Shown here: piece after piece, positions 56,195 through 64,000 of the stretch
Position numbering within the stretch: position 1 is the first letter of the stretch
How the letters are laid out: every line of letters begins with the position of its first letter
Assembly: GCF_000190375.1 (NCBI RefSeq)
Contig: NZ_AEWG01000074.1
Span: forward strand, 62,001-126,000
From: Rubrivivax benzoatilyticus JA2 = ATCC BAA-35
Lineage (GTDB): Bacteria > Pseudomonadota > Gammaproteobacteria > Burkholderiales > Burkholderiaceae_C
DNA: 64,000 nt
Direction: 5' to 3'
Translations under genes and position numbers: made by a program
Notes under the pieces: generated by a model
Database searches by the model: none
The model's input: the letters and a program-made list of their open reading frames with translations, nothing else
Told to the model about the DNA's origin: nothing

Positions 56195-58603
56195 TCAGGT
56201 GCGAAGACGCGCGCCGCAGGCGGCCTGCACGCGCTCGACGGCGGCGGCGACGGCCGCTTCGATGCGCTCCTCGGTCAGTGTCGCGGCCGGGTCCAGCAGT
56301 TCCAGGCGCACGGCCAGGCTGCGTTCGCCCGCGGCCAGACCGCCACCCGGCTGAGCCGGCTTGTACAGGTCGAACAGCGTCGCCTGACGCACCAGGGCGT
56401 CGGCACGCAGGGCGGCGATCAGCGCGTCGTGGCGCACGCCCTCGCCCACCACCAGCGCCAGATCGCGCCAGACGGACTGCTGGCGCGACAGCGGTTCGAC
56501 GTTCGGCAGCGGGCGCTCGAGCAGCGCCGCAGCCTCGAGTTCGAAGACCACCGGAGCCTGCGGCAGCTCGTAGGCCTGGCGCCACTTCGGATGCAGCTCG
56601 CCGACGAAACCGACGGCACGGCCGTCGACCTCGACGCGCGCGCAGCGCCCCGGGTGCAGCGCCGGGTGCTCGGCGGCGACGAAGACCGGCTTGCGCGGCG
56701 CGAACAGCGCCTCGACATCGGCCTTGACGTCGAAGAAGTCGACCGGGCGCTCCTTCTGCCCCCACTGCAGCGGCGCGACGCCGCCGTAGGCCAGGCCGGC
56801 CACACGCAGCGGCTGGGCGACGCCGGCCACGGCCAGCGGGCCGTCGACCGCCGCCGGGTCGCGGCGGAAGACGCGGCCGATCTCGAAGACCCGCACGCGC
56901 GTCGTCTTGCGCGCCAGGTTGCCGCGCAGCACGGCGACCAGGCTGCCGATCAGGCTCGAGCGCATCACCGCCAGCGGCGCGGAGATCGGGTTCAGCACCT
57001 TGATCGGGTCGGCATTGCCGGCCAGCTCGCGCTCCCAGCGCTCCTCGACGAAGCTGAAGTTGATCGTCTCCTGGTAGTCGAGTGCGGCGACCGCACGCTG
57101 CAGCGCCGACGCGCTGCGGCGCGCCTCGGGGCGCACGCGCGCCGTCACCGGCGCCTGCGGCGGCGTCGCGGGCAGCTTGTCGTAGCCGACGACCCGCGCG
57201 ACTTCCTCGATCAGGTCTTCCTCGATCTTCAGGTCGAAGCGCCAGCTCGGCGGCGTCACGGTCAGGCGGCCGGGTTCTTCGCTGAATTGCAGTCCCAGGC
57301 GGCGGAAGACCTCGGCGCACTGCGGCTGCGTCAGCGGCAGGCCGGTGACCTTGGCGGCACGCTCGACACGCAGCGTCACCGGCTCGGCCTTCGGCAACGC
57401 CAGCGTCTGGTCGTCCATCGGGCCGGCTTCGCCGCCGCAGATGTCGATGATCAGCTGCGTGATGCGTTCGATGTGCTCGACGGTCAGCGCCGGGTCGACG
57501 CCACGCTCGAAACGGTGGCCGGCATCGGTGCTGAAGTTGTAGCGCCGCGAACGGCCCTGCACCGCCTCGGGCCACCAGAACGCGGCCTCGACGTAGACGT
57601 TCTTCGTGTCGTCGGACACCGCGGTGGCGTCGCCGCCCATGATGCCGGCCAGCGACTCGACCTGCACCGCGTCGGCGATGACGCCGACCTTGGCATCCAC
57701 GGTGATCGTGTTGCCGTTGAGCAGCTTCAGCGTCTCGCCTTCGTGGCCCCAGCGCACGACCAGCTTCTCGTGGATCTTGTCGAGGTCGAAGATGTGCGAC
57801 GGGCGGCCGAACTCGAACATCACGTAGTTCGAGATGTCGACCAGCGCGCTGACGCTGCGCTGGCCGCAGCGCGCCAGGCGGTCGACCATCCACTGCGGCG
57901 TCCTGGCCTTCGTGTCGACGCCGCGCACGACGCGGCCGGAGAAGCGGCCGCACAGGTCGGCGGCCTGCACCTCGACCGGCAGGCGCTGGTCGTGCGCCGG
58001 CACGACCGGCGCGATGGCCGGCGTCACCAGCGGCGTGCCGGTCAGCGCCGAGACCTCGCGTGCGATGCCGTAGACGCTCAGCGCGTGCGCCAGGTTGGGC
58101 GTGAGCTTGAGCGTGAAGACGGTGTCGTCGAGCTTCAGGTATTCGCGGATGTCGGTGCCCACCGGCGCGTCGGCCGGCAGTTCGAGCAGGCCGCCGTGCT
58201 CGTCGGCGATCTTCAGTTCGCGCGCCGAGCACAGCATGCCGAAGCTCTGCACGCCGCGCAGCTTGCCGACGCCGATCTTGAACGGCTTGCCGTCCTCGCC
58301 GGGCGGCAGGACCGCGCCGACGGTGGCCAGCGGCGCCTTCAGGCCGGCGCGCGCATTGGGCGCGCCGCAGACGATCTGCAGCGGCTCGGCGGCGCCGATG
58401 GACACCTTGCAGACACGCAGGCGGTCGGCCTGCGGATGCGGCTCGGCTTCGAGGATCTCGGCGACGACGATGCCGCTGAACGGCGGCGCCACCGGCGCCA
58501 GGCTCTCGACCTCAAGGCCGGACATGGTCAGCAGGTCAGCGAGCTGTTGCGTGCCGAGCGGGGGGTTGCAGAACTCGCGCAACCAGGATTCTGGGAACTG
58601 CAT
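56195..58603 (-). CDS. pheT: Phenylalanyl-tRNA synthetase beta subunit
   Basis: An 802-residue subunit. It has an N-terminal tRNA-binding/EMAP-like domain (VAEILEAEPHPQADRLRVCK), B3/B4 editing region, B5 domain (GLPLTQPQCAEVFRRLGLQF), catalytic-like core (NFSFVEERWERELAGNADPI) and C-terminal ferredoxin-like anticodon domain. It lies 15 bp downstream of pheS. Confidence 0.97.
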   Translation of the reverse strand: MQFPESWLREFCNPPLGTQQLADLLTMSGLEVESLAPVAPPFSGIVVAEILEAEPHPQADRLRVCKVSIGAAEPLQIVCGAPNARAGLKAPLATVGAVLPPGEDGKPFKIGVGKLRGVQSFGMLCSARELKIADEHGGLLELPADAPVGTDIREYLKLDDTVFTLKLTPNLAHALSVYGIAREVSALTGTPLVTPAIAPVVPAHDQRLPVEVQAADLCGRFSGRVVRGVDTKARTPQWMVDRLARCGQRSVSALVDISNYVMFEFGRPSHIFDLDKIHEKLVVRWGHEGETLKLLNGNTITVDAKVGVIADAVQVESLAGIMGGDATAVSDDTKNVYVEAAFWWPEAVQGRSRRYNFSTDAGHRFERGVDPALTVEHIERITQLIIDICGGEAGPMDDQTLALPKAEPVTLRVERAAKVTGLPLTQPQCAEVFRRLGLQFSEEPGRLTVTPPSWRFDLKIEEDLIEEVARVVGYDKLPATPPQAPVTARVRPEARRSASALQRAVAALDYQETINFSFVEERWERELAGNADPIKVLNPISAPLAVMRSSLIGSLVAVLRGNLARKTTRVRVFEIGRVFRRDPAAVDGPLAVAGVAQPLRVAGLAYGGVAPLQWGQKERPVDFFDVKADVEALFAPRKPVFVAAEHPALHPGRCARVEVDGRAVGFVGELHPKWRQAYELPQAPVVFELEAAALLERPLPNVEPLSRQQSVWRDLALVVGEGVRHDALIAALRADALVRQATLFDLYKPAQPGGGLAAGERSLAVRLELLDPAATLTEERIEAAVAAAVERVQAACGARLRT

Positions 58604-58618
58604 GCGGCTCTCGTCGGG

Positions 58619-59674
58619 TCAGCGGAACTGGGAAAGGAAGCGCAGGTCGTTGTCGAAGAACAGGCGCAGGTCGGGCACGCCGTAACGCAGCATGGCCAGG
58701 CGATCCGGACCCATGCCGAAGGCGAAGCCGATGTGGCGCTCGGGGTCGAGGCCGAAGTTGCGCACGACGTTCGGGTGCACCTGGCCGGAGCCGGCGACCT
58801 CGAGCCAGCGCCCGGCCAGCGGGCCGCTGCGGAAGGCGATGTCGATCTCGGCCGACGGTTCGGTGAACGGGAAGAACGACGGCCGGAAGCGCACGTCGAA
58901 GTCGTCGGTCTCGAAGAACTGGCGGATGAACTCCGAGAAGACGAACTTCAGGTCCTTGAAGCTGACGTTCTCGCCGATCCACAGGCCTTCGCACTGGTGG
59001 AACATCGGCGAGTGCGTCGCGTCGCTGTCGACGCGGTAGGTGCGGCCGGGGGCGACGACTCGGATCTCGGGGATGCTCTTGCCGGCGGCCAGATCGGCAG
59101 CGTGCTTGGCGGCGTGGGCACGTGCGTAGCGCACCTGCATCGGGCTGGTGTGCGGACGCAGGTTCAGCCAGCGGCCCTGCTCGTCCTTCAGGTCGACGTA
59201 GAAGGTGTCCTGCATCGAACGCGCCGGATGGTTCTCCGGGTTGTTCAGCGCGGTGAAGCTCATCCAGTCGGTCTCGATCTCGGGACCCTCGGCGACGTCG
59301 AAGCCCATCGAGCCGAAGATCTGCTCGATGCGCTCGATGACGCGGCTGACCGGGTGCAGCCCGCCGACCGAACGCCCGCGGCCGGGCAGCGTGACGTCCA
59401 GCGCCTCGGCGCGCAGCTGCGCGGCGAGTTCGGCTTCGGCCAGGCGCTCGCGCGCGGCCGTCAGCTCGGTCTCGATGCGGGCCTTGGCCTGGTTGATCTC
59501 GGCGCCGAGCGTCTTCTTCTGCTCGGGCGGCAAGGCGGCCATGCCCTTCAGCAGCTCGGTCACGCGACCGCTCTTGCCGAGGTAGCGCGCCTTGGCGTTC
59601 TCCAGTTCGGCCGGGTTGGGCGCCGCGCCGAAGTCGGCAACGGCAGCCTGCACCAGCGATTCGAGGTCGTTCAT
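58619..59674 (-). CDS. pheS: Phenylalanyl-tRNA synthetase alpha subunit
   Basis: A 351-residue catalytic subunit. It has an N-terminal coiled coil ([20 protein letters not shown]) and class II motifs: motif 1 region [34 protein letters not shown], motif 2 [15 protein letters not shown] and motif 3 [13 protein letters not shown]. It follows rplT after a terminator-like hairpin. Confidence 0.97.
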   Translation of the reverse strand: MNDLESLVQAAVADFGAAPNPAELENAKARYLGKSGRVTELLKGMAALPPEQKKTLGAEINQAKARIETELTAARERLAEAELAAQLRAEALDVTLPGRGRSVGGLHPVSRVIERIEQIFGSMGFDVAEGPEIETDWMSFTALNNPENHPARSMQDTFYVDLKDEQGRWLNLRPHTSPMQVRYARAHAAKHAADLAAGKSIPEIRVVAPGRTYRVDSDATHSPMFHQCEGLWIGENVSFKDLKFVFSEFIRQFFETDDFDVRFRPSFFPFTEPSAEIDIAFRSGPLAGRWLEVAGSGQVHPNVVRNFGLDPERHIGFAFGMGPDRLAMLRYGVPDLRLFFDNDLRFLSQFR

Positions 59675-59727
59675 GTCGGCAGGATCTGCGGAGAGCCGGC
59701 GCCCACGGTGTCGGCTCGAGAAAACAA

Positions 59728-59755
59728 AAAGGCCGCCTGCAAGCTGACGGCCTTT
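59728..59755 (-). terminator. Terminator/attenuator between rplT and pheS
   Basis: On the minus strand AAAGGCCG/CGGCCTTT forms an 8-bp stem with a 12-nt loop and is followed by TTGTTTTC. It may end most infC-rpmI-rplT transcripts or act as the pheST attenuator. I see no Phe-rich leader peptide. Confidence 0.65.
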
Positions 59756-59791
59756 GGAACGCTCATGCCCCGGCGAGCCGGGGCTTGCCGG

Positions 59792-60148
59792 TCAAGCGAG
59801 CTGGGCCTTCACCTTCGCCACGATGGCGCCGAAAGCCGCCGGGTCCTTGACCGCCAGATCGGCCAGGACCTTGCGGTCGATGTCGATCTGCGCCTTCTTC
59901 AGGCCGGCCATGAACTTGCTGTAGGTGATGCCGAGCTCACGGCTCGCGGCGTTGATACGCGCGATCCAGAGCTGACGGAACACCCGCTTGCGGGTACGAC
60001 GGTCGCGGTAGGCGTACTGGCCCGCCTTCATCACCGCCTGCTTGGCGATGCGGAAGACGTTCTTGCGACGGCCACGGAAACCCTTGGCGAGGGCCAGGAT
60101 CTTCTTGTGGCGGGCGTGGGCGGTTACACCGCGTTTGACGCGAGGCAT
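59792..60148 (-). CDS. rplT: 50S ribosomal protein L20
   Basis: A 118-residue basic protein ([60 protein letters not shown]), diagnostic of L20. Lies 30 bp after rpmI. Confidence 0.98.
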   Translation of the reverse strand: MPRVKRGVTAHARHKKILALAKGFRGRRKNVFRIAKQAVMKAGQYAYRDRRTRKRVFRQLWIARINAASRELGITYSKFMAGLKKAQIDIDRKVLADLAVKDPAAFGAIVAKVKAQLA

Positions 60149-60178
60149 TGTGTGGCTCCTTGTGCGTGCGTAAGAAGA

Positions 60179-60382
60179 TTACAGGCCGGCGAAGGGCAGC
60201 ATCGAGGCGATGTGGCCCATGTCGGTCTCGTGCACGTTCGCGGCGCCGCGCAGGTGGCGCTTACGGGTCGTGCTCTTCTTCGTCAGGATGTGGCGCTTGA
60301 ACGCCTGGCCCCGCTTGACGGTGCCACCCGGACGCACGCGGAAGCGCTTCTTCGCGCTGCTCTTGGTCTTCATCTTGGGCAT
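60179..60382 (-). CDS. rpmI: 50S ribosomal protein L35
   Basis: A 67-residue basic protein ([36 protein letters not shown]), diagnostic of L35. Between infC and rplT as usual. Confidence 0.98.
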   Translation of the reverse strand: MPKMKTKSSAKKRFRVRPGGTVKRGQAFKRHILTKKSTTRKRHLRGAANVHETDMGHIASMLPFAGL

Positions 60383-60520
60383 GACTGCTCCTTCTAAGTG
60401 ACCCCTGCAGGCGTCGCCGGAAGAATCCGGCGTGCTTGTCGGCCTGCAGCGGCTTCTGCTCCCCCGCCGCGGTGACCGACCGCGGCGGCGGAATTCCATC
60501 AACTCAAACGGCCCGCGCCT

Positions 60521-61069
60521 TCACTTCCGCTTGGGCGCCAGCACCATGATCATCTGCCGGCCTTCGAGCTTGGGCATGTGCTCGACGACCGCCACGTCCG
60601 CCAGCTCGTCGCGGATGCGCTCCAGGAGACGCATGCCGATATCCTGGTGCGTGATCTCGCGGCCGCGGAAACGCAGCGTGACCTTGCCCTTGTCGCCGTC
60701 CTCCGCGATGAAGCGGCGCAGGTTGCGCATCTTGATCGCGTAGTCGCCTTCGTCGGTACCGGGACGGAACTTGACTTCCTTGACCTCGATGACCTTCTGC
60801 TTGGACTTGGCTTCGGCAGCCTTCTTCTGCTCCTGGTACTTGAACTTGCCGTAGTCCATCAGCCGACACACCGGCGGATCCGCAGTGGCCGCGATCTCGA
60901 CGAGATCGACGTCCAGCTCGCCAGCCATGCGCAGGGCCTCCATCGTCGGGACGATGCCCAGGGGTTCGTTGTCGACCCCGTTCAAGCGCACCTGCGGCGC
61001 CATGATCTCCCGATTCAGCCTGTGCTTGCGCTCCGCGTTGGGAGTGCGGCGATCCATGAACGTAGCGAT
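60521..61069 (-). CDS. infC: Translation initiation factor IF-3, probable AUC start
   Basis: IF-3 of about 182 residues ([74 protein letters not shown]). The first ATG (61057) lacks a Shine-Dalgarno at the right distance. AGGAG (61077-61081) is 7 nt from an in-frame ATC at 61067-61069. E. coli infC starts at AUU and autoregulates through IF-3 discrimination against such codons, so an AUC start here fits. Confidence 0.93.
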   Translation of the reverse strand: MATFMDRRTPNAERKHRLNREIMAPQVRLNGVDNEPLGIVPTMEALRMAGELDVDLVEIAATADPPVCRLMDYGKFKYQEQKKAAEAKSKQKVIEVKEVKFRPGTDEGDYAIKMRNLRRFIAEDGDKGKVTLRFRGREITHQDIGMRLLERIRDELADVAVVEHMPKLEGRQMIMVLAPKRK

Positions 61070-61076
61070 GTGTCAA

Positions 61077-61081
61077 CTCCT
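61077..61081 (-). promoter_or_regulatory. Shine-Dalgarno that decides the infC start
   Basis: AGGAG on the minus strand lies 7 nt upstream of ATC (61069-61067) but 19 nt upstream of the first ATG (61057). The spacing favours the rare codon. Confidence 0.6.
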
Positions 61082-61144
61082 CGAGCGGCCCGAAGGCGAC
61101 GGGCCGTCAATCCAAGACGTAGGTGCGGGCGGCGCGGGCAAGGC

Positions 61145-63052
61145 TCATACCTTGGCGGCGATGTCGCTGGCGATCTTCTGCTGGAAGTCTGCGAGAGGCA
61201 TCACGCCGAGATCGAGGTTGCCCCTCGCGCGCACGGCAACAGCCCCGTTTGCCTTCTCCTTGTCACCGACGACGAGGATGAACGGGGCCTTCTGCACAGA
61301 GTGCTCGCGGATTTTATAGTTGATTTTCTCGTTGCGCAGGTCCAGGTGCACTCGCAGCCCCTGCTTTTGCAGCGATTTCGCCACTTCGGCGGCGTAATCG
61401 GCCTGGGAATCCGTGATCGACGCCACCACCGCCTGCACCGGCGCCAGCCAGACCGGCAACGCGCCGGCGTGCTGCTCGATCAGGATGCCGATGAAACGCT
61501 CGAGGCTGCCGACGATCGCCCGGTGCAGCATCACCGGGTGGCGGCGCGAGCCGTCCTCGGCGACGTACTCGGCGTCCAGCCGCTCGGCCATCGAGAAATC
61601 GACCTGCATCGTGCCGCACTGCCATTGGCGACCGATCGCGTCCTTCAGCGTGTACTCGATCTTCGGGCCGTAGAACGCGCCATCGCCCGGGGCGATGACG
61701 TAGTCGCAGCCCGAGCGCTTCAGGCTCTCGATCAGCGCCTCCTCGGCCTTGTCCCAGATGGCGTCGCTGCCGATGCGCTTCTCGGGCCGCGTGGCGACCT
61801 TGTAGAGGATGTCGGTGAAGCCGAAGTCGCGGTAGACCTTCTGCAGCAGCGCCGTGTAGGCCACGCACTCGCCCAGGATCATGTCCTCGGTGCAGAAGAT
61901 GTGGCCGTCGTCCTGCGTGAAGCCGCGCACGCGCATGATGCCGTGCAGGCCGCCGGTGGGCTCGTTGCGGTGGCACTGGCCGAACTCGCCGTAGCGCAGC
62001 GGCAGGTCGCGGTAGCTCTTGATGCCCTGCTTGAAGATCAGGATGTGGCCGGGACAGTTCATCGGTTTCAGCGCGTAGTCGCGCTTCTCCGATTCCGTCG
62101 TGAACATGTTCTCGCGGTACTTGTCCCAGTGGCCGGTCTTCTCCCACAGCGCCTTGTCCAGGATCTGCGGGCCCTTGACCTCCTGGTAGCCGTTGTCGCG
62201 GTAGACACGGCGCATGTACTGCTCGACCTCCTGCCAGACGGTCCAGCCCTTGGGGTGCCAGAACACCGTGCCGGGCGAATGCTCGTCGAGGTGGAACAGG
62301 TCGAGCTCGCGGCCAAGCTTGCGGTGGTCGCGCTTCTCGGCTTCCTCGAGCATGCGCAGATAGCCCTGCAGCTCGTCCTTGGTCGCCCAGGCCGTGCCGT
62401 AGATGCGCTGCAGCTGCTCGTTGTTCTGGTCGCCGCGCCAGTAGGCTCCGGCCACCTTCATCAGCTTGAAGTGCTTGAGCCGGCCCGTGCTCGGCACGTG
62501 CGGGCCGCGGCACAGATCCTCGAAGTCGCCTTCGCGGTACAGCGAGACGTCTTCGTTGCTCGGGATGCTGCCGATGATCTCGGCCTTGTAGTCCTCGCCC
62601 AGGCCCTTGAAGTAGGCCACGGCCTCGTCGCGCGGCAGCACGCGGCGCACGACCGGCTCGTTCTTGGCCGCGAGTTCGGCCATGCGCTTCTCGATCGCCG
62701 CCAGGTCTTCCGGCGTGAACGGGCGCTTGTAGGCGAAGTCGTAATAGAAGCCGTTTTCGACCGTCGGGCCGATCGTCACCTGGGCCTCGGGGAACAGCTG
62801 CTTGACCGCGTAGGCCAGGAGGTGGGCCGTCGAGTGGCGGATCAGCTCCAGCGCGTCGGGGTCCTTCTCGGTGACGATCGCGAGCTGCGCGTCGCGTTCG
62901 ATGCGATAGCTCGTGTCGACCAGCTTGCCGTCGACGCGGCCGGCCAGTGCGGCCTTGGCCAGGCCGGCGCCGATCGAGGCGGCGACGTCGGCGACCGTCA
63001 GCGGCGCCGGGTATTCACGCCGGGAACCATCCGGCAGGGTGATCTGGATCAT
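61145..63052 (-). CDS. thrS: Threonyl-tRNA synthetase
   Basis: A 635-residue class II synthetase. It has a TGS domain ([20 protein letters not shown]), editing domain ([20 protein letters not shown]), catalytic core with [31 protein letters not shown] and [11 protein letters not shown], and anticodon domain ([20 protein letters not shown]). The ATG at 63052 follows GAGG; an in-frame TTG two codons earlier is less likely. It is the first gene of the translation block. Confidence 0.98.
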   Translation of the reverse strand: MIQITLPDGSRREYPAPLTVADVAASIGAGLAKAALAGRVDGKLVDTSYRIERDAQLAIVTEKDPDALELIRHSTAHLLAYAVKQLFPEAQVTIGPTVENGFYYDFAYKRPFTPEDLAAIEKRMAELAAKNEPVVRRVLPRDEAVAYFKGLGEDYKAEIIGSIPSNEDVSLYREGDFEDLCRGPHVPSTGRLKHFKLMKVAGAYWRGDQNNEQLQRIYGTAWATKDELQGYLRMLEEAEKRDHRKLGRELDLFHLDEHSPGTVFWHPKGWTVWQEVEQYMRRVYRDNGYQEVKGPQILDKALWEKTGHWDKYRENMFTTESEKRDYALKPMNCPGHILIFKQGIKSYRDLPLRYGEFGQCHRNEPTGGLHGIMRVRGFTQDDGHIFCTEDMILGECVAYTALLQKVYRDFGFTDILYKVATRPEKRIGSDAIWDKAEEALIESLKRSGCDYVIAPGDGAFYGPKIEYTLKDAIGRQWQCGTMQVDFSMAERLDAEYVAEDGSRRHPVMLHRAIVGSLERFIGILIEQHAGALPVWLAPVQAVVASITDSQADYAAEVAKSLQKQGLRVHLDLRNEKINYKIREHSVQKAPFILVVGDKEKANGAVAVRARGNLDLGVMPLADFQQKIASDIAAKV

Positions 63053-63070
63053 GTTCAACCTCGGGAAATG

Positions 63071-63097
63071 AAAAAGCGCGGAGCCAGGCCGCGCTTT
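63071..63097 (-). terminator. Terminator-like hairpin upstream of thrS
   Basis: On the minus strand AAAGCGCGG/CCGCGCTTT forms a 9-bp stem with a 7-nt loop, followed by TTC. It lies about 20 bp before the thrS ATG, so it may end transcription from the patatin-like gene or attenuate thrS. Confidence 0.6.
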
Positions 63098-63225
63098 GTC
63101 CGGAGAAAGGGAATCGCGGGACGCGCGGGGCTCAGACCTCGGTGGTGAACGGGGTAGTCCGCGGTGTCATAACCGTCATGCCTTTCTCGCCCTTGTTGGG
63201 TTGATGGGAACGGGCATTTTAGCCC

Positions 63226-64000
63226 TCATGCAAGCGCCGCAGCGTCGATCGTGCGCCCGGAAGCCACCAGCTCGGCGAATTCGTCGGCCAGGCGGCGGCT
63301 CTCGTCGACTGCGCGGCGCCACACGCGCACGCGGCCCGCAAGGTCGTCGCCGTAGGCCTTGAAGTCGGCGCGGTCGGGCAGCTTGCCGTTCGGCAGCGAG
63401 GCCACCCACTCGGGTGTCGGCGCCAGGACGACGACGTTGTCGAGCAGCGGTGTCGCGCGATGGCGGCGTTTCCAGGCCTTGTCCAGCCAGCCGGGCACGA
63501 CCTGTGGCTGGAAGTGCGGGTACAGCACCAGGCCGTCGGTCATCGCCGCGTAGCCCAGGTGCAGGTGGTAGTCGGTGATGCCACCGTCCCAGTAGGCGCC
63601 GCGCGGGCCACCCGGCACGTCGTGCACGGCGTCGAGCCAGAACGGGATCGAGCAGCTGGCCAGCACCGCCGGCGCGAGGTTGTGCGGTGTCAGCGCGCAG
63701 ACCCGGCTCGGATAGTCCGACAGCGCGAACGGCAGCGCGTCGCGCGGGTCGCTGAAGACGACCCGCTCGATCCAGCCGCCCAGCGCTCGCCGGCTGGCGG
63801 CGTTGGCGACGAAGGCGCCGGCGTAGCCGATCGGCGTGCGCCAGCGCCCTTCCCGCCGCAGGACATGGCGGCCGCGACTCGTGAAAACGTGCAGCCGAAA
63901 ACGCGGATGCGACAACACCTCGTCAGCGCGAACACCCAGTCGTGCGTTGACGGTCTGTCCGAATGATTCGCTGACCTGCCGCTTCGTCGGCGGCCGGCCC
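63226..64000 (-). CDS. Patatin-like phospholipase family protein, N-terminus beyond window
   Basis: The frame is open from the right edge to a stop at 63226, about 257 visible residues. It has FHLHV-type strand LHVFTSRGRHVL, a lid/active-site region VLASCSIPFWLDAVHDVPGG and the second catalytic-dyad motif WDGGITDYHLHLGY. The GxSxG nucleophile would lie outside the window. Patatin-like enzymes hydrolyse acyl chains from phospholipids. The substrate is unknown. Confidence 0.82.
   Translation of the reverse strand, partial: GRPPTKRQVSESFGQTVNARLGVRADEVLSHPRFRLHVFTSRGRHVLRREGRWRTPIGYAGAFVANAASRRALGGWIERVVFSDPRDALPFALSDYPSRVCALTPHNLAPAVLASCSIPFWLDAVHDVPGGPRGAYWDGGITDYHLHLGYAAMTDGLVLYPHFQPQVVPGWLDKAWKRRHRATPLLDNVVVLAPTPEWVASLPNGKLPDRADFKAYGDDLAGRVRVWRRAVDESRRLADEFAELVASGRTIDAAALA

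Noticed and set aside
56429-60397. Very long plus-strand open frame opposite pheT, pheS and rplT
   Set aside because: It is the antisense shadow of three certain genes. Its composition is the His/Arg/Asp/Val-rich pattern typical of reverse frames in GC-rich DNA and it has no motif.
60578-63148. Long plus-strand open frame opposite infC and thrS
   Set aside because: Shadow frame; thrS and infC motifs lie on the other strand.

Overview
The window is very GC-rich and densely packed with genes. It reads as a Burkholderiales (Betaproteobacteria) chromosome. The evidence is the gene order tmk-holB-pilZ-tatD, the pairing of ygfZ with a DUF4936 gene, the block thrS-infC-rpmI-rplT-pheS-pheT-ihfA-merR-tRNA-Pro, and a DUF3138 porin. 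A cobalamin-binding regulator of the PpaA/AerR type (50485-51504) suggests a phototrophic or formerly phototrophic lineage such as Rubrivivax. That genus-level guess is inference.

Layout. 1-5183: ccoG (cut by the left edge), a divergent MocR regulator, an unknown protein, a perfect LexA-type SOS box in front of a 28-residue peptide gene, and a diguanylate cyclase. 5264-6813: a roughly 1.5 kb insertion bounded by two copies of an 18-bp sequence resembling the Xer/dif core. It holds an HTH-like protein, an antisense ribbon-helix-helix/SEC-C protein, a three-hairpin array and an unrecognised gene. 6958-13732: small envelope proteins, then the minus-strand operon mltG-tmk-holB-pilZ-tatD-ankyrin, with divergent ygfZ and DUF4936. 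13752-21257: acetyltransferase, esterase, iron alcohol dehydrogenase, lactate/malate-type dehydrogenase, isocitrate lyase, glutamine amidotransferase, agmatinase and a hemerythrin protein.

21314-37591 is one coherent polyamine-use region. An Lrp-type regulator diverges from about 15 kb of co-directional genes: two class III aminotransferases, PuuB-, PuuD-, PuuA- and PuuC-like enzymes, a complete PotFGHI-type ABC importer, a DUF3138 outer-membrane protein, a second glutamine-synthetase-family enzyme and an EamA exporter. The agmatinase just upstream (19698) would feed putrescine into it.

37673-44591: a small glycine-zipper lipoprotein, then mtnP-mtnA-class II aldolase (methylthioadenosine salvage, possibly the DHAP shunt), dusA, two alpha/beta hydrolases (one RsbQ-like), an AhpD-like protein and a secreted Ala-rich protein. 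44873-46860: an envelope-stress operon (GlsB-type, DUF883/YqjD-type, YqjE-type) ending in an unusual membrane-anchored lipocalin. 46949-54380: nitronate monooxygenase, glycosyltransferase, NifX-like protein, lipoprotein, PpaA/AerR-type regulator, TAXI-family binding protein and a LuxR solo. A minus-strand terminator and a 17-codon ORF follow. 54887-63052 is the translation block, read leftward; infC probably starts at AUC. A patatin-like gene is cut by the right edge.

Most of the window is ordinary chromosome. The parts that merit a second look are the putative Xer-type module at 5264-6813, the SOS-controlled peptide at 3792-3921, and the peptide/terminator pair at 54413-54662.
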